Shown here piece by piece: positions 33,560-33,859 of a DNA stretch of 33,859 nucleotides. Every line of letters starts with the position of its first letter. The first letter of the stretch is position 1. A program made the translations under genes and the position numbers. A model generated the notes under the pieces. The model worked only from the letters and a program-made list of their open reading frames with translations, ran no database searches and was not told the origin of the DNA. Origin of the DNA: Paludibacterium sp. (GTDB lineage Bacteria; Pseudomonadota; Gammaproteobacteria; Burkholderiales; Chromobacteriaceae); NCBI RefSeq assembly GCF_019232825.1, contig NZ_JAFAND010000087.1:1-33859 (forward strand). The letters are read 5' to 3'.

Positions 33560-33841
33560 TTAATGGTAATCGACGATTTCGACGCATTCGGGGCCTGTGG
33601 CCGTCCAGACGAAGCACACGCGCCATTGGTCGTTGATGCGAATGCTGTATTGGTCGGCGCGATTCCCGCGTAGTGCTTCTAGACGATTGCCTGGCGGCGC
33701 ACGCAAATCCTTCAGCTCTACCGCATCGTCAAGCATTTGCAATTTGCGGTGCGCAACGTTTTCGATGTTACGAAACCGTTTGGGGCTAGCCCCTTCGTAA
33801 AGTGCTAAGGTGTCGGCACACCGGAATGAGCGAATCGTCAT
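33560..33841 (-). CDS. higB: HigB/GraT-type toxin (RelE/ParE superfamily)
   Basis: 93 aa, complete. MTIRSFRCADTLALYEG, RFRNIENVAHRKLQMLDDA, LRAPPGNRLEALRGNRADQYSIRINDQWRVCF and the VEIVDYH end match the HigB/GraT ribosome-dependent mRNA endonucleases almost motif for motif; catalytic-type basic residues (R in SIRINDQWR and the terminal YH) are present. The promoter lies at the window edge: the 18 bases above the ATG are AT-rich (GTTA and TAAC arms, with -10-like sequence on the minus strand), but the full operator is not visible. Confidence 0.94.
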   Translation of the reverse strand: MTIRSFRCADTLALYEGASPKRFRNIENVAHRKLQMLDDAVELKDLRAPPGNRLEALRGNRADQYSIRINDQWRVCFVWTATGPECVEIVDYH

Positions 33842-33859
33842 GGTTACAATAATATAACG

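Overview
The window looks like chromosomal DNA of a high-GC Gram-negative proteobacterium, most likely a betaproteobacterium. This is inferred from outer-membrane and periplasmic systems (Pel export barrel, TonB receptor, lipoprotein), a consensus Fur site, sigma-54 regulation, and an AcoR/aldehyde dehydrogenase pair like that of Cupriavidus-type bacteria. The genus is not assigned.

Positions 2-11902 hold a pel exopolysaccharide operon in canonical order, pelA-B-C-D-E-F-G. It is complete except for the 5' end of pelA, which lies outside the window. Coupling is very tight: pelD/E, E/F and F/G overlap by 8, 4 and 1 bases, and pelD starts at TTG. A separate ArnT/GT39-type membrane glycosyltransferase follows (12015-13682).

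A solo copy of a palindromic repeat (about 13689-13813) separates it from a convergent haem-uptake operon on the minus strand. Read 5' to 3' on that strand the operon is TonB receptor, hmuS, hmuT, hmuU, hmuV (19733 to 13822), driven by a promoter whose spacer is a Fur box.

From 19848 to 26294 there are mostly small units. These are an RsuA-like pseudouridine synthase paralogue with an altered catalytic motif, a PadR regulator coupled to a HAAS/DUF1700 membrane protein behind a palindromic operator, an NCS1 (CodB-like) transporter, a secreted HExxH protein of unknown function, an orphan VapB-like antitoxin, and a divergent LysR/PACE-efflux pair.

From 26304 to 30785 there is an aldehyde dehydrogenase with its own terminator and a sigma-54-like promoter, and a divergent AcoR-type activator that is translationally coupled to a secreted alpha/beta hydrolase. 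Overlapping palindromes in the intergenic space are candidate activator sites.

The stretch 30786-31466 has no credible gene. It holds five tandem copies of a ~108 bp palindromic unit bounded by inverted CTCTAACA/TGTTAGAG ends, which looks like an internally amplified MITE/REP-type element. After it come a small secreted protein of unknown function, a YitT-family membrane protein with NtrC-like enhancer sites and a sigma-54-like promoter upstream, a DUF1272 zinc-ribbon-like protein, and a higBA (graTA-like) toxin-antitoxin pair at the right edge.

The least explained items are the repeat element, the secreted HExxH protein, the altered pseudouridine synthase, and the predicted sigma-54/NtrC control of the YitT gene.
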